From: an uncultured Lactococcus sp.
GTDB taxonomy: Bacteria; Bacillota; Bacilli; Lactobacillales; Streptococcaceae
Direction: 5' to 3'
Length of the DNA stretch: 64,000 nt
NCBI RefSeq assembly: GCF_934191625.1
Contig: NZ_CAKPUG010000006.1
Location: 38,792 to 102,791 of the forward strand
Shown here: positions 53,456 to 62,280 of the stretch, piece by piece
Layout of the letters: each line of letters starts with the position of its first letter
Numbering within the stretch: position 1 is the stretch's first letter
Made by a program: the position numbers and the translations under genes
Notes under the pieces: generated by a model
Told to the model about the DNA's origin: nothing
What the model saw: only the letters and a program-made list of their open reading frames with translations
The model's database searches: none

Positions 53456-54745
53456 TTACAATGTTTCAGTACGATCAATAACTTTCAAGAATGGCAGCCA
53501 GATGAGCGCGATGACCACAAACTGTACCACTTGAAGTAAAGAACCCATGATAGAATTTGTTGCTAAAAATCCTGAAAGGAAGATTGGCATTGTCCAAGGC
53601 ACTTGCGCCCCAGTAGTCAGAGGAACTAAGCCAGACGCAAAACCGAGATAGGCGATAATGACTGAAATAACAGGAGCTAAAAGCCATGGAATGAAGATTG
53701 TAGCATTCATGACGATAGGAAGCCCGAAAATTACAGGTTCATTAACGTTAAATAATCCAGGAGCCAAGCCCAAACGTCCAATATTTTTATATTGCTTATG
53801 TTTCATCAAAAATGCCATAATCAGGACGACAGCCAAGGTAGATCCTGATCCACCTAAGCTTACTGTGAATGTATCCATGAATGATTTTGTAACGATGTGT
53901 CCATTTTCAGCTAAGGCAGATGCTCCTTGTTGCGTCAGCGCAGCGTTATCGAGCATATTTGTTTGCCAGAAAGGTTCAAAAACAGAGTTGACAATGATTT
54001 GACCGTGCAGACCGAAGAACCAGAGGAACTGGACAAGGAATACGGCAATGATTGTTGCTGGAAGTCCCGTTCCTAAACCAGTCAGTGGTTTTTGGATAAC
54101 ATTGTAAATAACATCATGAAGATTTGTAGTAAAGGCACCAACCATAAGCGCATTGATAAGTAAGAAAACAAGCAATGTTCCTAGGGCTGGGATTAGAGAG
54201 GCGAAAGATTTAGCGACAGCTGGTGGAACACCATCTGGCATTTTAAGCGTAAAACCTTTTTTAGTCAGTGCAGCGAAGATTTTTGCGGCAATGAAGGCAG
54301 CAAAGATACCTAAGAACATCCCTTTTGCACCCAATCGGTCAAGAGTAAGAAGTCCAGTACCTTCAACAGTTGTAGCTCCATCAGCTGATGTAATAATTGC
54401 AGCGAAAGGTGTCAATATCAAGAATGAAGCTAAAGAAACGACACCACTGAAAATAGCTTCGATTTCTTCTGACTTCGCCCAGTAGTACCCAATGGCTAAA
54501 GTAACAAACACGGTCATAATTGACATTGTGGCGCTTTGACCATTACCAAAAAGGTTACCCAAGTTTGCTTTCATCGAGTCAGACCAGAAGGGTAAATTAT
54601 TGAATACGACAATAAGTGAACCAAACATTGTTAAAGGGAAACTGACCATGAAGGCATCACGCAAAACAGTGAGGTACTTATTTTGCCCCAAACGAGACGC
54701 TACCGGTAAAACTTTTTCTGATAGCAAAACCATAAATTTGTTCAT
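53456..54745 (-). CDS. PTS lactose/cellobiose family EIIC
   Basis: A 429-aa membrane EIIC (CelB type): LPVASRLGQNKYLTVLRDAFMVSFPLTMFGS, the re-entrant FFGLHGQIIVNSVFEPFW, and NVNEPVIFGLPIVMNATIFIPW, the conserved sugar-contact loop. No EIIA or EIIB gene is adjacent, so it must use partners encoded elsewhere. SD AAGGAGAG; transcribed from the RpiR-controlled promoter with the GH1 gene. Confidence 0.92.
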   Translation of the reverse strand: MNKFMVLLSEKVLPVASRLGQNKYLTVLRDAFMVSFPLTMFGSLIVVFNNLPFWSDSMKANLGNLFGNGQSATMSIMTVFVTLAIGYYWAKSEEIEAIFSGVVSLASFLILTPFAAIITSADGATTVEGTGLLTLDRLGAKGMFLGIFAAFIAAKIFAALTKKGFTLKMPDGVPPAVAKSFASLIPALGTLLVFLLINALMVGAFTTNLHDVIYNVIQKPLTGLGTGLPATIIAVFLVQFLWFFGLHGQIIVNSVFEPFWQTNMLDNAALTQQGASALAENGHIVTKSFMDTFTVSLGGSGSTLAVVLIMAFLMKHKQYKNIGRLGLAPGLFNVNEPVIFGLPIVMNATIFIPWLLAPVISVIIAYLGFASGLVPLTTGAQVPWTMPIFLSGFLATNSIMGSLLQVVQFVVIALIWLPFLKVIDRTETL

Positions 54746-54775
54746 GAAAAAACTCTCCTTAAATAGTATAAAGAG

Positions 54776-54832
54776 AGTATAACACGAAATAAAATATATT
54801 TCAAATTAAATAATAAAAATAAAATTTATTCC
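54776..54832 (-). promoter_or_regulatory. Promoter and two operator-like repeats of the PTS-GH1 operon
   Basis: Minus strand TTGAAA (54799-54804), 17 bp, TATACT (54776-54781). The inverted repeat GAAATA-N5-TATTTC (54786-54802) fills the spacer and -35. A second related 17-mer of form GGAATAAATTTTATTTT (54816-54832) overlaps the rpiR stop. Confidence 0.65.
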
Positions 54833-55602
54833 AAAGAGTGGATGTAATAAGCTGCCAGAATTTCTGATAAAACAATAAATGCAAAGCGGTTGTCCAGCTG
54901 ATAGATGTCTGGTTTGGAAAAATCTGTCAGATTTGAAGGCAGAAGCAGAACCTCGGTCGAAGTTTGTTTGAATTTGGAATTTCTATTCATTGTGATGAGG
55001 ACAATCTTTGCCCCAGTTTCCTTGGCTTGCTCAAAAATTTCCTCATAAAGATCCGTATTTCCAGAAACGGTAAAGATGATTAATAGTGTATCTTGATCAA
55101 GTACGCGCGATAGGTAAAATATTTTGGTACGGCTGGTGATGGCTTCGACATATTTATCTTGATACAAGAGAGAATAGACAAATTGTTCAGCAGCTAAACC
55201 AGAACTACCAATCCCTAAAACTCGTGTTGTTTTAGCCTCGCGTATCATTTGCGCAATGCTGGTCAGTTGTTTTTCCGACAAACAGCTACGAATCAAATTC
55301 AGACGTTGCTTATACTCACCAATGATGGATTCTGAAAGCAGTTCTTCTCTTGAGCTCTGAACAAGTTCAGTTTTTTCACTCATATATCTTTCTAAAGCAT
55401 TTTTTAAGTCCGGTAAACCACGATATTGTAGTTTCTTTACAACACGGATAATCGCAGAAGGAGAAACCTCAAGATCCTTGGCAGCCTCTTGAATAGATCG
55501 GTCAATAAGTACCTCTGGTTTTCTCATTAATTCGCCTGTTATTTTACGATCAGTCTTTGTCAACTCAGTATAGTGGATAGATACTCTTTCTTTAAATGAC
55601 AT
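54826..55602 (-). CDS. RpiR/MurR family transcriptional regulator
   Basis: A 258-aa regulator: N-terminal HTH (IQEAAKDLEVSPSAIIRVVKKLQYRGLPDLKNAL) and a C-terminal SIS sugar-phosphate domain (VLGIGSSGLAAEQFVYSL; IIFTVSGNTDLYEEI). Likely controls the adjacent PTS-GH1 genes in response to a sugar phosphate. The start at 55602 follows GAGAGGAG; the in-frame region upstream has no initiation signal. Promoter TTGTCT-N17-TACACT lies upstream. Confidence 0.9.
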   Translation of the reverse strand: MSFKERVSIHYTELTKTDRKITGELMRKPEVLIDRSIQEAAKDLEVSPSAIIRVVKKLQYRGLPDLKNALERYMSEKTELVQSSREELLSESIIGEYKQRLNLIRSCLSEKQLTSIAQMIREAKTTRVLGIGSSGLAAEQFVYSLLYQDKYVEAITSRTKIFYLSRVLDQDTLLIIFTVSGNTDLYEEIFEQAKETGAKIVLITMNRNSKFKQTSTEVLLLPSNLTDFSKPDIYQLDNRFAFIVLSEILAAYYIHSLE

Positions 55603-55802
55603 ATAACTCCTCTCTTTGTTTATTAATAATTTCGAATAAACCAACTCTAGATATTCAGTTATGAGTTCTCTAACTAGTAGTGTACTAAAAAAATTATCAT
55701 AAGACAATTGAAGCTAAAAATAAAGTGGAAAGAAAAGAATAAGTGCATGAAAAGGATACTTTTGTTATAATGTTTTCAGTTAATAAGGACGAGGTAAAAA
55801 GG

Positions 55803-56318
55803 ATGAGTAAAGAAAGAGCAATATTTGCGGGTGGTTGCTTTTGGTGCATGGTGAAACCTTTTGAGGAACAAACAGGGATTCTTGCTGTGACAAGTGGTTA
55901 TACAGGCGGTCATGTTGATAATCCAACTTATGAACAAGTTTGCAATCATCAGACAGGGCATACTGAGGCAGTGGAGATTATCTTTGATAATGAAAAAATC
56001 ACTTACAAAGATTTAGTGGAACTTTACTGGGAGCAGACCGATCCAACCGATATGTTTGGGCAATTTGAGGATCGTGGCGATAATTATCGTCCGGTTATCT
56101 TTTATACAAGTGAAACTCAAAGGAAAATTGCTGAAAAGTCAAAAGTAGCCCTTCAAAACTCAGGGCGCTTTGAGCGCCCCATTGTCACTCAGATAGAGCC
56201 GGCGCAAAGATTTTGGCCAGCAGAAGATTATCATCAAGGATTTTATAAAACAAACCCTGAGCGTTATGCTTTATCTAGCCGTGTACGTCATGAATTTTTG
56301 GAGGAAAACTGGAAATGA
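55803..56318 (+). CDS. msrA: Peptide methionine sulfoxide reductase A
   Basis: A 171-aa MsrA; reduces Met-S-sulfoxide. Catalytic Cys in [14 protein letters not shown] near residue 13, followed by [15 protein letters not shown] and the GHTEAVEI block. ATG at 55803 is preceded by GAGGTAAAAAGG; an in-frame ATG 60 nt upstream precedes the TGTTATAAT promoter (55764-55771). Its stop overlaps the yozE start (ATGA). Confidence 0.94.
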   Translation: MSKERAIFAGGCFWCMVKPFEEQTGILAVTSGYTGGHVDNPTYEQVCNHQTGHTEAVEIIFDNEKITYKDLVELYWEQTDPTDMFGQFEDRGDNYRPVIFYTSETQRKIAEKSKVALQNSGRFERPIVTQIEPAQRFWPAEDYHQGFYKTNPERYALSSRVRHEFLEENWK

Positions 56319-56530
56319 GACAACCTTTTTACACTTATTTAATGCGCCATCGAGCGCCGGTTGAGGTAGATGACGTCACACGTTTGGCTAATCTAGCATT
56401 TGCGGATACCCAATTTCCCAAACAATCGAAAGACTTTGATGAAGTTTCCACATATTTGGAGACTCATGCCCCATTTTATTTTAACTTGGGATTGTTTGAT
56501 GATATTTGGGCAATGTACTTAGAAGCCTAA
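56315..56530 (+). CDS. yozE: YozE family SAM-like protein
   Basis: A 71-aa UPF0346/YozE protein ([11 protein letters not shown]...[26 protein letters not shown]), a small helical fold of unknown function. Coupled to msrA by ATGA overlap. Confidence 0.88.
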   Translation: MRQPFYTYLMRHRAPVEVDDVTRLANLAFADTQFPKQSKDFDEVSTYLETHAPFYFNLGLFDDIWAMYLEA

Positions 56531-56547
56531 AAATGGAGGAAAATATA

Positions 56548-56919
56548 ATGAAAATGGCACACACTTGTTACCGCGTCAAAGACTTGGATGCTTCAATCAA
56601 GTTTTATCAAGAAGCTTTCGGCTTTGAGGAAAAACGTCGCCGTGACTTTTTAGAATATGAATTTACTTTAGTTTACCTGACTTTACCGGGTGATAACTAT
56701 GAATTAGAATTGACTTATAATTACAATCATGAAGCTTATGATTTAGGAAACGGTTATGGGCATATTGCTATTTCTGTGGATAATCTAGAAGAATTACATA
56801 CGAAACAAAAAGAAGCCGGATTTGAAGTGACCGAACTTAAAGGGCTTCTTAACTCCGACACACGCTATTACTTTATTATTGACCCAGATGGCTATAAAGT
56901 GGAAGTGATTGCGGGGTAA
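56548..56919 (+). CDS. gloA: Lactoylglutathione lyase / glyoxalase I-like VOC protein
   Basis: A 123-aa VOC protein with GloA features: HTCYRVKDLDASIKFYQEAFGFEEKRR, ELELTYNYNHEAYDLGNGYGHIAISVDNL and FIIDPDGYKVEVI. Detoxifies methylglyoxal-thiol adducts. Start at 56548 follows GGAGGAAAA. Third gene after msrA and yozE, a stress-repair grouping. Confidence 0.9.
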   Translation: MKMAHTCYRVKDLDASIKFYQEAFGFEEKRRRDFLEYEFTLVYLTLPGDNYELELTYNYNHEAYDLGNGYGHIAISVDNLEELHTKQKEAGFEVTELKGLLNSDTRYYFIIDPDGYKVEVIAG

Positions 56920-56929
56920 AATAAAAGGT

Positions 56930-56960
56930 AAAAAGACTGAATTATTTCGGTCTTTTTTTG
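56930..56960 (+). terminator. Terminator of msrA-yozE-gloA
   Basis: AAAAGACTGAA pairs with TTTCGGTCTTTT (one G-U), T7 tail. Confidence 0.8.
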
Positions 56961-57150
56961 ATTTCTGACTTAATATGGCAATTGCTTTTTTCAAACTTAA
57001 AGTATTTCTGCTTTTTCATGAAAACTAAATGTCGAAGAAAAATTAGCAGTTGGTTCTCGTGCTAGACTAATAAATATAAAATAGAAGAAGGAGGCTAAAG
57101 AGGACTGTTGTCCTAGAAAAAAATAGCTGTATTTGAAAGGAAGCTTTATT

Positions 57151-57549
57151 ATGAAAATCAAAAAAATTATTGCCGTATCAACTTTAGGACTAGCTCTTTT
57201 TGGGGCAAGTCAGATTGCAACTGCTGAGAAAATATCTGCCGATGGTGTTTTTGGCGATAGCTTAGAAAAGTTAGAACGTGCAGTCCATATCTTACAAAAG
57301 AATTTTACGAAACACGGACGACAAGTGGCATATTATAAAACTTTTCCAGATGCTAGTTGGGGAAAAAAGACCTTGACAGCGGAGTATTATAACTGGGCGG
57401 TGTCTCATCAAAGTATGGCGTATGTTCGAAAAGGTGGGCGTACCTATAGTGGTTGGTATCCAGCAGGTTATAAAGTTTGGACATCTTCTCGCGGGGATCA
57501 TTATGATCCCCATGATTGGGGATTTTATGCTCAGGGAAATCGATGGTAA
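57151..57549 (+). CDS. Lactococcin 972 family bacteriocin precursor (candidate)
   Basis: A 132-aa secreted protein: Sec signal peptide (MKIKKIIAVSTLGLALFGAS, cleavage near IATA-EK) and a mature region rich in W, Y and G, with no cysteine, ending GFYAQGNRW. Size class, Sec signal and aromatic C-terminus fit the lactococcin 972 group (septum/lipid II-acting bacteriocins). The next two genes are the diagnostic DUF1430 permease and ABC ATPase of such loci. It is longer than lactococcin 972 itself (91-aa precursor, from memory). Start follows AAAGGAAG. Confidence 0.7.
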   Translation: MKIKKIIAVSTLGLALFGASQIATAEKISADGVFGDSLEKLERAVHILQKNFTKHGRQVAYYKTFPDASWGKKTLTAEYYNWAVSHQSMAYVRKGGRTYSGWYPAGYKVWTSSRGDHYDPHDWGFYAQGNRW

Positions 57550-57552
57550 TCT

Positions 57553-59613
57553 ATGAATAAAGTTTTGAAAATTTCGCTATTACTCCTTTTTTCAATCTTG
57601 TCTCTGATGCTTGCCTATATACGCTACAATGATAAAGAAGCAAATAAACTGATAGAAGCTGTTTCTCTCCCAGGATATACCCAAATTTATCAACCAGAAA
57701 AATATATAGAAAAATTTTCGGAAGGTTCAGAGCATGAATTTCTGGAGCGCAAAGATTTTATTCAAGTGATGGAAGAAGTCTCAAAGGAGTTTGATACTCC
57801 TTTTATCGTTCGTTCACGCTTTATTGGTGCAGAAAATAATGGAAAAGGCAGGGTTGATTTTTCTCAGCCACTTTCAAAGATTACTTTTTTTAAAACAGAC
57901 TTTCAATCTCCAAATAAAAAGTTTTTTGAAGATTACGGTGATAAGGTAAGTGTTGAATATGCACCGATAAATAAGCTGACTGATGAAAAATACCAAGGAG
58001 CAGCTATCCTTTTTAAGTCAAAAGTAAAAGAAGATGTATTACAATCACTCAGTCAAAAATTAAATCAAAGATTTTCTTTGAGAACGACACCAACAAGCTT
58101 GGTTACACAACCCAAGTGGTATGTGAATATGCCGCCTAGTTTAGGGAATAATCAAAGACTTGAGTTTTTTATCAAATTTATTCTCGTTTTTTACTTCGTC
58201 CTCTTACTCGTGTGGACGATACTAAGGAATAAGGAAGTGGCTATTTATGCTCTTAACGGTATGTCAGCTTGGAAGATTATTAAGCGTATCTACCTTAAAG
58301 TTTTTCTTGTCACACAAACTTTAGTTACTTTATTTGCCAGCACGTTTATTTTGAGGTGTCTTGATATTCATTATCTGTCTCGCATGATGTTTCTTTCTAT
58401 ACTGAGTATGCTTCTTATGAGTGGGATTATCGGACTTGTGACTAGAAATTCTCTCGTTAATCAAACCAATGATAAGTCTTTTTTGAAAAAAGTAAATATA
58501 GTTGTTTATATCGCAAAAACAGTTGCTTTTGTAGGGAGTGTTTATGCCTGTATGGGGCTTATCTTTTTACTTAACAGTAGTTTAGGCTTATTTCAGAAGT
58601 CCCCCATAGATGATTATGGAATATTTTATAAAAGTAGTCTAGGCTATTCAGAAAGTTATGGACAAGCTGTGAGAAGTAAAAATATCTTTACTTATTTGGA
58701 AAATAATGGCGGTTTACATGCTGCAAAAAAATTTCTACCTCAGAAATCTTTAGAAAAATATCAAGCTGTGGAGATTAACTCTGCTTATTTACAAAAGTAT
58801 ACCATTAGCGATATCGCAGGAAAACCTGTAAACATAGATAAACATACCAGTGAGGGAATCGTTCTGGTTAACGAGCGTTTAAAAGATAAAATATCTGAAA
58901 TTAAAAAGGGATATAAAGAGCTGCAAAAATTACCAGATGTTTGGTTTCAGGGAAAAGAAGTACGTTACCTCTTCATCAAAGACAATCAAAAAATTCCTGT
59001 TTTTGAAATGGACGAGACGGGCTTCTATGAGGCAAGACAAGAAAAAATTCAACCAGATTTGGTTGAAGTACATACAGTAAAAAATGCAGGCTATAATACC
59101 TATATTAACATGTTTCAAGGTGCTAACCCTCTGGGTGTATTGGTTCCCATTAAAGAAAATGTGGAGAAAACTTATCTAGAGCTTTTGCCAGCTTTAAAAC
59201 AAGACAAGATTGCTAGTATATTCACATCTTTTGTTCCTGTAAGAAAAATAGCTGCAACAGATATAAAGCATACCATAGGAAAGCCATGGAGTTGGGTATT
59301 TAGGAATCTCTTGGTTTTTATTCTTTTTCTTTTGATGATTTTTTCTACAACGGTAATTTATTTCAAAAGCAATAGAAAAAAGTTAGCTCTTTATCGTGTA
59401 CTGGGTTTCTCATTCATAAGAACTTACAGTGCACTACTTGCGATGATTTTCATTCAAAACCTTGTATTTGCACTCCATTCAAGGGCTATTGGCTATGATA
59501 CAGAAGTTATCCAAGCTTATTTGTTGTTTACAATCATCGAGATATTTTTAGTCTTCCACCTCCTCACCCGCCTCGAAAAAAAAGAGTTAGTCAACACCCT
59601 GAAAGGAGCATAA
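57553..59613 (+). CDS. Bacteriocin-associated integral membrane protein (DUF1430/FtsX-like)
   Basis: A 686-aa permease: one TM at the N-terminus, a large extracellular domain, three TMs at ~205-300 and further TMs to the end (VFRNLLVFILFLLMIFSTTVIYF; ALYRVLGFSFIRTYSALLAMIF). This MacB/FtsX-like topology matches the ~7-TM proteins encoded with lactococcin-972-type bacteriocins, thought to give immunity or export. The ATG lies 3 nt after the bacteriocin stop without a good SD, so translation is probably coupled. Confidence 0.8.
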   Translation: MNKVLKISLLLLFSILSLMLAYIRYNDKEANKLIEAVSLPGYTQIYQPEKYIEKFSEGSEHEFLERKDFIQVMEEVSKEFDTPFIVRSRFIGAENNGKGRVDFSQPLSKITFFKTDFQSPNKKFFEDYGDKVSVEYAPINKLTDEKYQGAAILFKSKVKEDVLQSLSQKLNQRFSLRTTPTSLVTQPKWYVNMPPSLGNNQRLEFFIKFILVFYFVLLLVWTILRNKEVAIYALNGMSAWKIIKRIYLKVFLVTQTLVTLFASTFILRCLDIHYLSRMMFLSILSMLLMSGIIGLVTRNSLVNQTNDKSFLKKVNIVVYIAKTVAFVGSVYACMGLIFLLNSSLGLFQKSPIDDYGIFYKSSLGYSESYGQAVRSKNIFTYLENNGGLHAAKKFLPQKSLEKYQAVEINSAYLQKYTISDIAGKPVNIDKHTSEGIVLVNERLKDKISEIKKGYKELQKLPDVWFQGKEVRYLFIKDNQKIPVFEMDETGFYEARQEKIQPDLVEVHTVKNAGYNTYINMFQGANPLGVLVPIKENVEKTYLELLPALKQDKIASIFTSFVPVRKIAATDIKHTIGKPWSWVFRNLLVFILFLLMIFSTTVIYFKSNRKKLALYRVLGFSFIRTYSALLAMIFIQNLVFALHSRAIGYDTEVIQAYLLFTIIEIFLVFHLLTRLEKKELVNTLKGA

Positions 59614-59619
59614 GAGAAC

Positions 59620-60249
59620 ATGATAGAACTGCAAGAAGTGAGTAAAAAGTTTGGGAAACACCAGATTTTTGATAAGTATTCCTTAACTATTTCGGCTCAG
59701 AAAATAACAGCGATACTCGGGAGAAGTGGTGCTGGAAAGTCAACCTTGCTTAATCTTATTGGATTGATTGAAGCAGCAGATTCTGGGAGCATATACATAG
59801 CTGGTCAAAAAGCACCAAAAATTAACAGCAAAGCAGCCTTACTCATGCGACGTAATATCATATCTTTTCTTTTTCAAAATTTTGCCTTGATTGAAGATGA
59901 AAGTATTGAACGAAATCTGAATATCTCCTTGGTCTATGAAAAACTCACAGGAAAAGAAAAACGACGTAGAATGAGGGAAGTGCTGAATCAAGTGGGTATT
60001 TCTCATCATCTGAATGAAAAAGTTTATGCTTTATCTGGCGGAGAAAAACAGCGGGTAGCACTTGCGCGTGCCTTGCTGAAACGCAGTAAGATTATCTTGG
60101 CAGATGAGCCGACAGGTTCTCTTGATGGTCAAAACAGGGAACTCATATTATCCTTATTACGTCAAGAAGTAGAAAAGGGTAAGACAGTCATCATAGTCAC
60201 ACATGATCCAGCAGTTGTTGCAGCTTGTGACGCGTTCATCGAGATTTAG
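59620..60249 (+). CDS. Bacteriocin-type ABC transporter ATP-binding protein
   Basis: A 209-aa ATPase: Walker A GRSGAGKST near residue 36, LSGGEKQRVALARALL signature, ILADEPTGSLD Walker B and THDP H-loop. Of the MacB/LolD class and, by position, partner of the DUF1430 permease. SD AAGGAG overlaps the end of the preceding gene. No terminator is obvious before the rplK promoter. Confidence 0.88.
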   Translation: MIELQEVSKKFGKHQIFDKYSLTISAQKITAILGRSGAGKSTLLNLIGLIEAADSGSIYIAGQKAPKINSKAALLMRRNIISFLFQNFALIEDESIERNLNISLVYEKLTGKEKRRRMREVLNQVGISHHLNEKVYALSGGEKQRVALARALLKRSKIILADEPTGSLDGQNRELILSLLRQEVEKGKTVIIVTHDPAVVAACDAFIEI

Positions 60250-60253
60250 AAAC

Positions 60254-60282
60254 TTGACAAATAAGCGGATATTTGATAGACT
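60254..60282 (+). promoter_or_regulatory. Promoter of rplK-rplA
   Basis: TTGACA (60254-60259), 17 bp, TAGACT (60277-60282). The ~87-nt leader has a GATAGA-N4-TCTATC hairpin (about 60317-60332). Confidence 0.7.
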
Positions 60283-60375
60283 GTTTAAGTATGTTTTTAG
60301 CATATAGGCGTGGAAGATAGAATGGTCTATCATCATACCACATCACGAAAACAATATTATAAGGAGAAATTTATC

Positions 60376-60801
60376 GTGGCTAAACAAGTAGAAAAACTCG
60401 TTAAATTGCAAATTCCTGCCGGTAAAGCAACACCAGCTCCACCAGTTGGTCCAGCTTTGGGTCAAGCAGGTATCAACATTATGGGATTCACTAAAGAATT
60501 CAACGCGCGTACAGCTGATCAAGCTGGTATGCTCATCCCAGTTGTAATCTCAGTATATGAAGATAAATCATTTACATTCATTACAAAAACTCCTCCAGCA
60601 GCAGTTCTTTTGAAAAAAGCAGCTAAAGTTGAAAAAGGTTCAGGTGAACCTAACAAAGTTAAAGTTGCAACTGTAACAAAAGCTCAAGTTGAAGAAATTG
60701 CAAATACTAAGATGGCTGACCTTAACGCTGGTTCACTTGAAGCAGCAATGTCAATGATCGAAGGTACTGCGAAATCTATGGGATTTGTAGTAGAAGGTTA
60801 A
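60376..60801 (+). CDS. rplK: 50S ribosomal protein L11
   Basis: A 141-aa L11 that forms the GTPase-associated centre and thiostrepton site: [29 protein letters not shown] and the C-terminal rRNA-binding domain. GTG start (VAKQVEKL) with AAGGAGAAA upstream; the in-frame ATG 66 nt earlier is in the leader. First gene of the L11-L1 operon. Confidence 0.97.
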   Translation: MAKQVEKLVKLQIPAGKATPAPPVGPALGQAGINIMGFTKEFNARTADQAGMLIPVVISVYEDKSFTFITKTPPAAVLLKKAAKVEKGSGEPNKVKVATVTKAQVEEIANTKMADLNAGSLEAAMSMIEGTAKSMGFVVEG

Positions 60802-60890
60802 TTCTTAATTAATCATCGCTCATATTCCACACAAGTGGAAGGCTGTTATAATAACAGACAACCGATATTACCACAAGGAGAAATATAGAA
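60802..60890 (+). promoter_or_regulatory. rplK-rplA intergenic hairpins with an internal -10 box
   Basis: TTCCAC-ACAA-GTGGAA hairpin, then CTGTTATAATAACAG, a palindrome that contains TGTTATAAT (extended -10), then SD AAGGAG. Either a second promoter for rplA or an L1-type regulatory structure. Confidence 0.45.
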
Positions 60891-61580
60891 ATGGCTAAAA
60901 AAAGCAAATCAATGCGCGCTGCTATCGAAAAAGTAGACGCAACTAAACTTTACAGCGTTGAAGAAGCAGTAGCACTCGCTAAAGAAGCTTCAATCGCAAA
61001 ATTTGATGCATCTGTAGAAGTTGCATACAACCTTAACATCGATACTAAAAAATCTGACCAACAAATCCGTGGTGCAATGGTATTGCCAAACGGTACAGGT
61101 AAAACTGCTCGTGTACTTGTTTTCGCTCGTGGCGAAAAAGCTAAAGAAGCAGAAGCAGCTGGTGCAGACTTCGTTGGTGCTGATGAACTCGTAACTAAAA
61201 TCAACGGTGGTTGGTTGGACTTCGACGTTGTAATCGCAACACCTGACATGATGGCTGTTGTAGGTCGTCTTGGACGTGTCCTTGGCCCACGTAACCTCAT
61301 GCCAAACCCTAAAACTGGTACTGTAACAATGGACGTAACTAAAGCTATTGAAGAATCAAAAGCTGGTAAAGTTAACTACCGTGCTGATAAAGCAGGTAAC
61401 ATCCACGTACCAATTGGTAAAGTTTCATTTGACAATGAAAAACTTGTTGAAAACTTCAAAGCGATCAACGCCGTAGTTGTAGCTGCTAAACCAGCTACAG
61501 CTAAAGGAACTTACATCACAAACCTTTCAGTTACTACAACTATGGGTGCTGGTGTTAAAGTTGATACTACAAGCTTCTAA
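60891..61580 (+). CDS. rplA: 50S ribosomal protein L1
   Basis: A 229-aa L1 of the ribosomal L1 stalk, and in many bacteria a repressor of its own operon. Conserved [17 protein letters not shown] and [34 protein letters not shown]. Strong codon bias, as expected for a ribosomal gene. Confidence 0.97.
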   Translation: MAKKSKSMRAAIEKVDATKLYSVEEAVALAKEASIAKFDASVEVAYNLNIDTKKSDQQIRGAMVLPNGTGKTARVLVFARGEKAKEAEAAGADFVGADELVTKINGGWLDFDVVIATPDMMAVVGRLGRVLGPRNLMPNPKTGTVTMDVTKAIEESKAGKVNYRADKAGNIHVPIGKVSFDNEKLVENFKAINAVVVAAKPATAKGTYITNLSVTTTMGAGVKVDTTSF

Positions 61581-61592
61581 GTTAAAATCAGA

Positions 61593-61618
61593 AAGTCTCC
61601 CTAGGGGGATTTTTTTTT
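61593..61618 (+). terminator. Terminator of rplK-rplA
   Basis: AGTCTCCC pairs with GGGGGATT (G-U), followed by T8. Confidence 0.8.
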
Positions 61619-61676
61619 ACTTTTTAAAATGTTTGTGTAATGTTACGTAATTAAAAACACAAAATATTCTTTTTCG

Positions 61677-61685
61677 TGTTACAAT
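61677..61685 (+). promoter_or_regulatory. Extended -10 promoter, leaderless start at 61692
   Basis: TGTTACAAT, then AGATAC, then ATG; no SD and a poor -35. Confidence 0.55.
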
Positions 61686-61691
61686 AGATAC

Positions 61692-62048
61692 ATGGAACGT
61701 ATAACCTTATTAATAGGCTTTATAGTAGCGGTATGGTTAAGCATTGTTATCGGAACAGTATTTGAGTTTCCCTTGATCAGTTTACAAATAATTTCTCTGC
61801 TATTACTTTTCACATCATTTCGCTTAGTTAAATACGATCAGATTCGCGCTTGGCCTTACTTACTCATCATAGATATTTTTTTGGCATTTTTTCTCTTTAT
61901 TTTTTATAATTCCCGTTATTTTTTCACATACATTCAATATGATAGTGATGTGACTGAAATTATAATTATCGCTGGATCCTTTGTTATCTCTCAAGTTTTA
62001 GGGATATTTTGGGGGAGTCAATTTTACATTAAATCGAATAAAAAGTAG
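61692..62048 (+). CDS. Small membrane protein of unknown function
   Basis: A 118-aa protein, four predicted TM helices, no recognised family. The ATG is 6 nt after TGTTACAAT with no SD, so it appears leaderless. Ends at a bidirectional terminator shared with the convergent coiled-coil gene. Confidence 0.65.
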   Translation: MERITLLIGFIVAVWLSIVIGTVFEFPLISLQIISLLLLFTSFRLVKYDQIRAWPYLLIIDIFLAFFLFIFYNSRYFFTYIQYDSDVTEIIIIAGSFVISQVLGIFWGSQFYIKSNKK

Positions 62049-62072
62049 TGAATCATTTTTCACTACTTTTTT
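62038..62072. terminator. Bidirectional terminator
   Basis: AAAAGTAGTGAA pairs with TTCACTACTTTT, between convergent genes. Confidence 0.88.
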
Positions 62073-62280
62073 CTGCAAGCTTTTCTAAAATTTCATTGAT
62101 TTTATCCACTTTAGGCTGAGCTAGGATTTGAAATTCATTAACTTTTCTTTGTATTTCTTGGCCAGTAAGTTCAGCTTTTTGTGCTTCAATTTTCACCTTT
62201 TCTAAGTTAGTCTTGACGTCGTCTATTTCTTTACTTAGTCTCGAGAAGGCTTCTGAGATGTCATTGATGAAATTTTTCAT
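62053..62280 (-). CDS. Small coiled-coil protein downstream of HIT
   Basis: A 75-aa, highly charged, entirely helical protein (heptad-like from residue ~5 to 65, EIDDVKTNLEKVKIEAQKAE). No membrane segment. Its start overlaps the HIT stop (ATGA), so it is coupled to the HIT hydrolase. Function unknown. Confidence 0.7.
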   Translation of the reverse strand: MKNFINDISEAFSRLSKEIDDVKTNLEKVKIEAQKAELTGQEIQRKVNEFQILAQPKVDKINEILEKLAEKSSEK

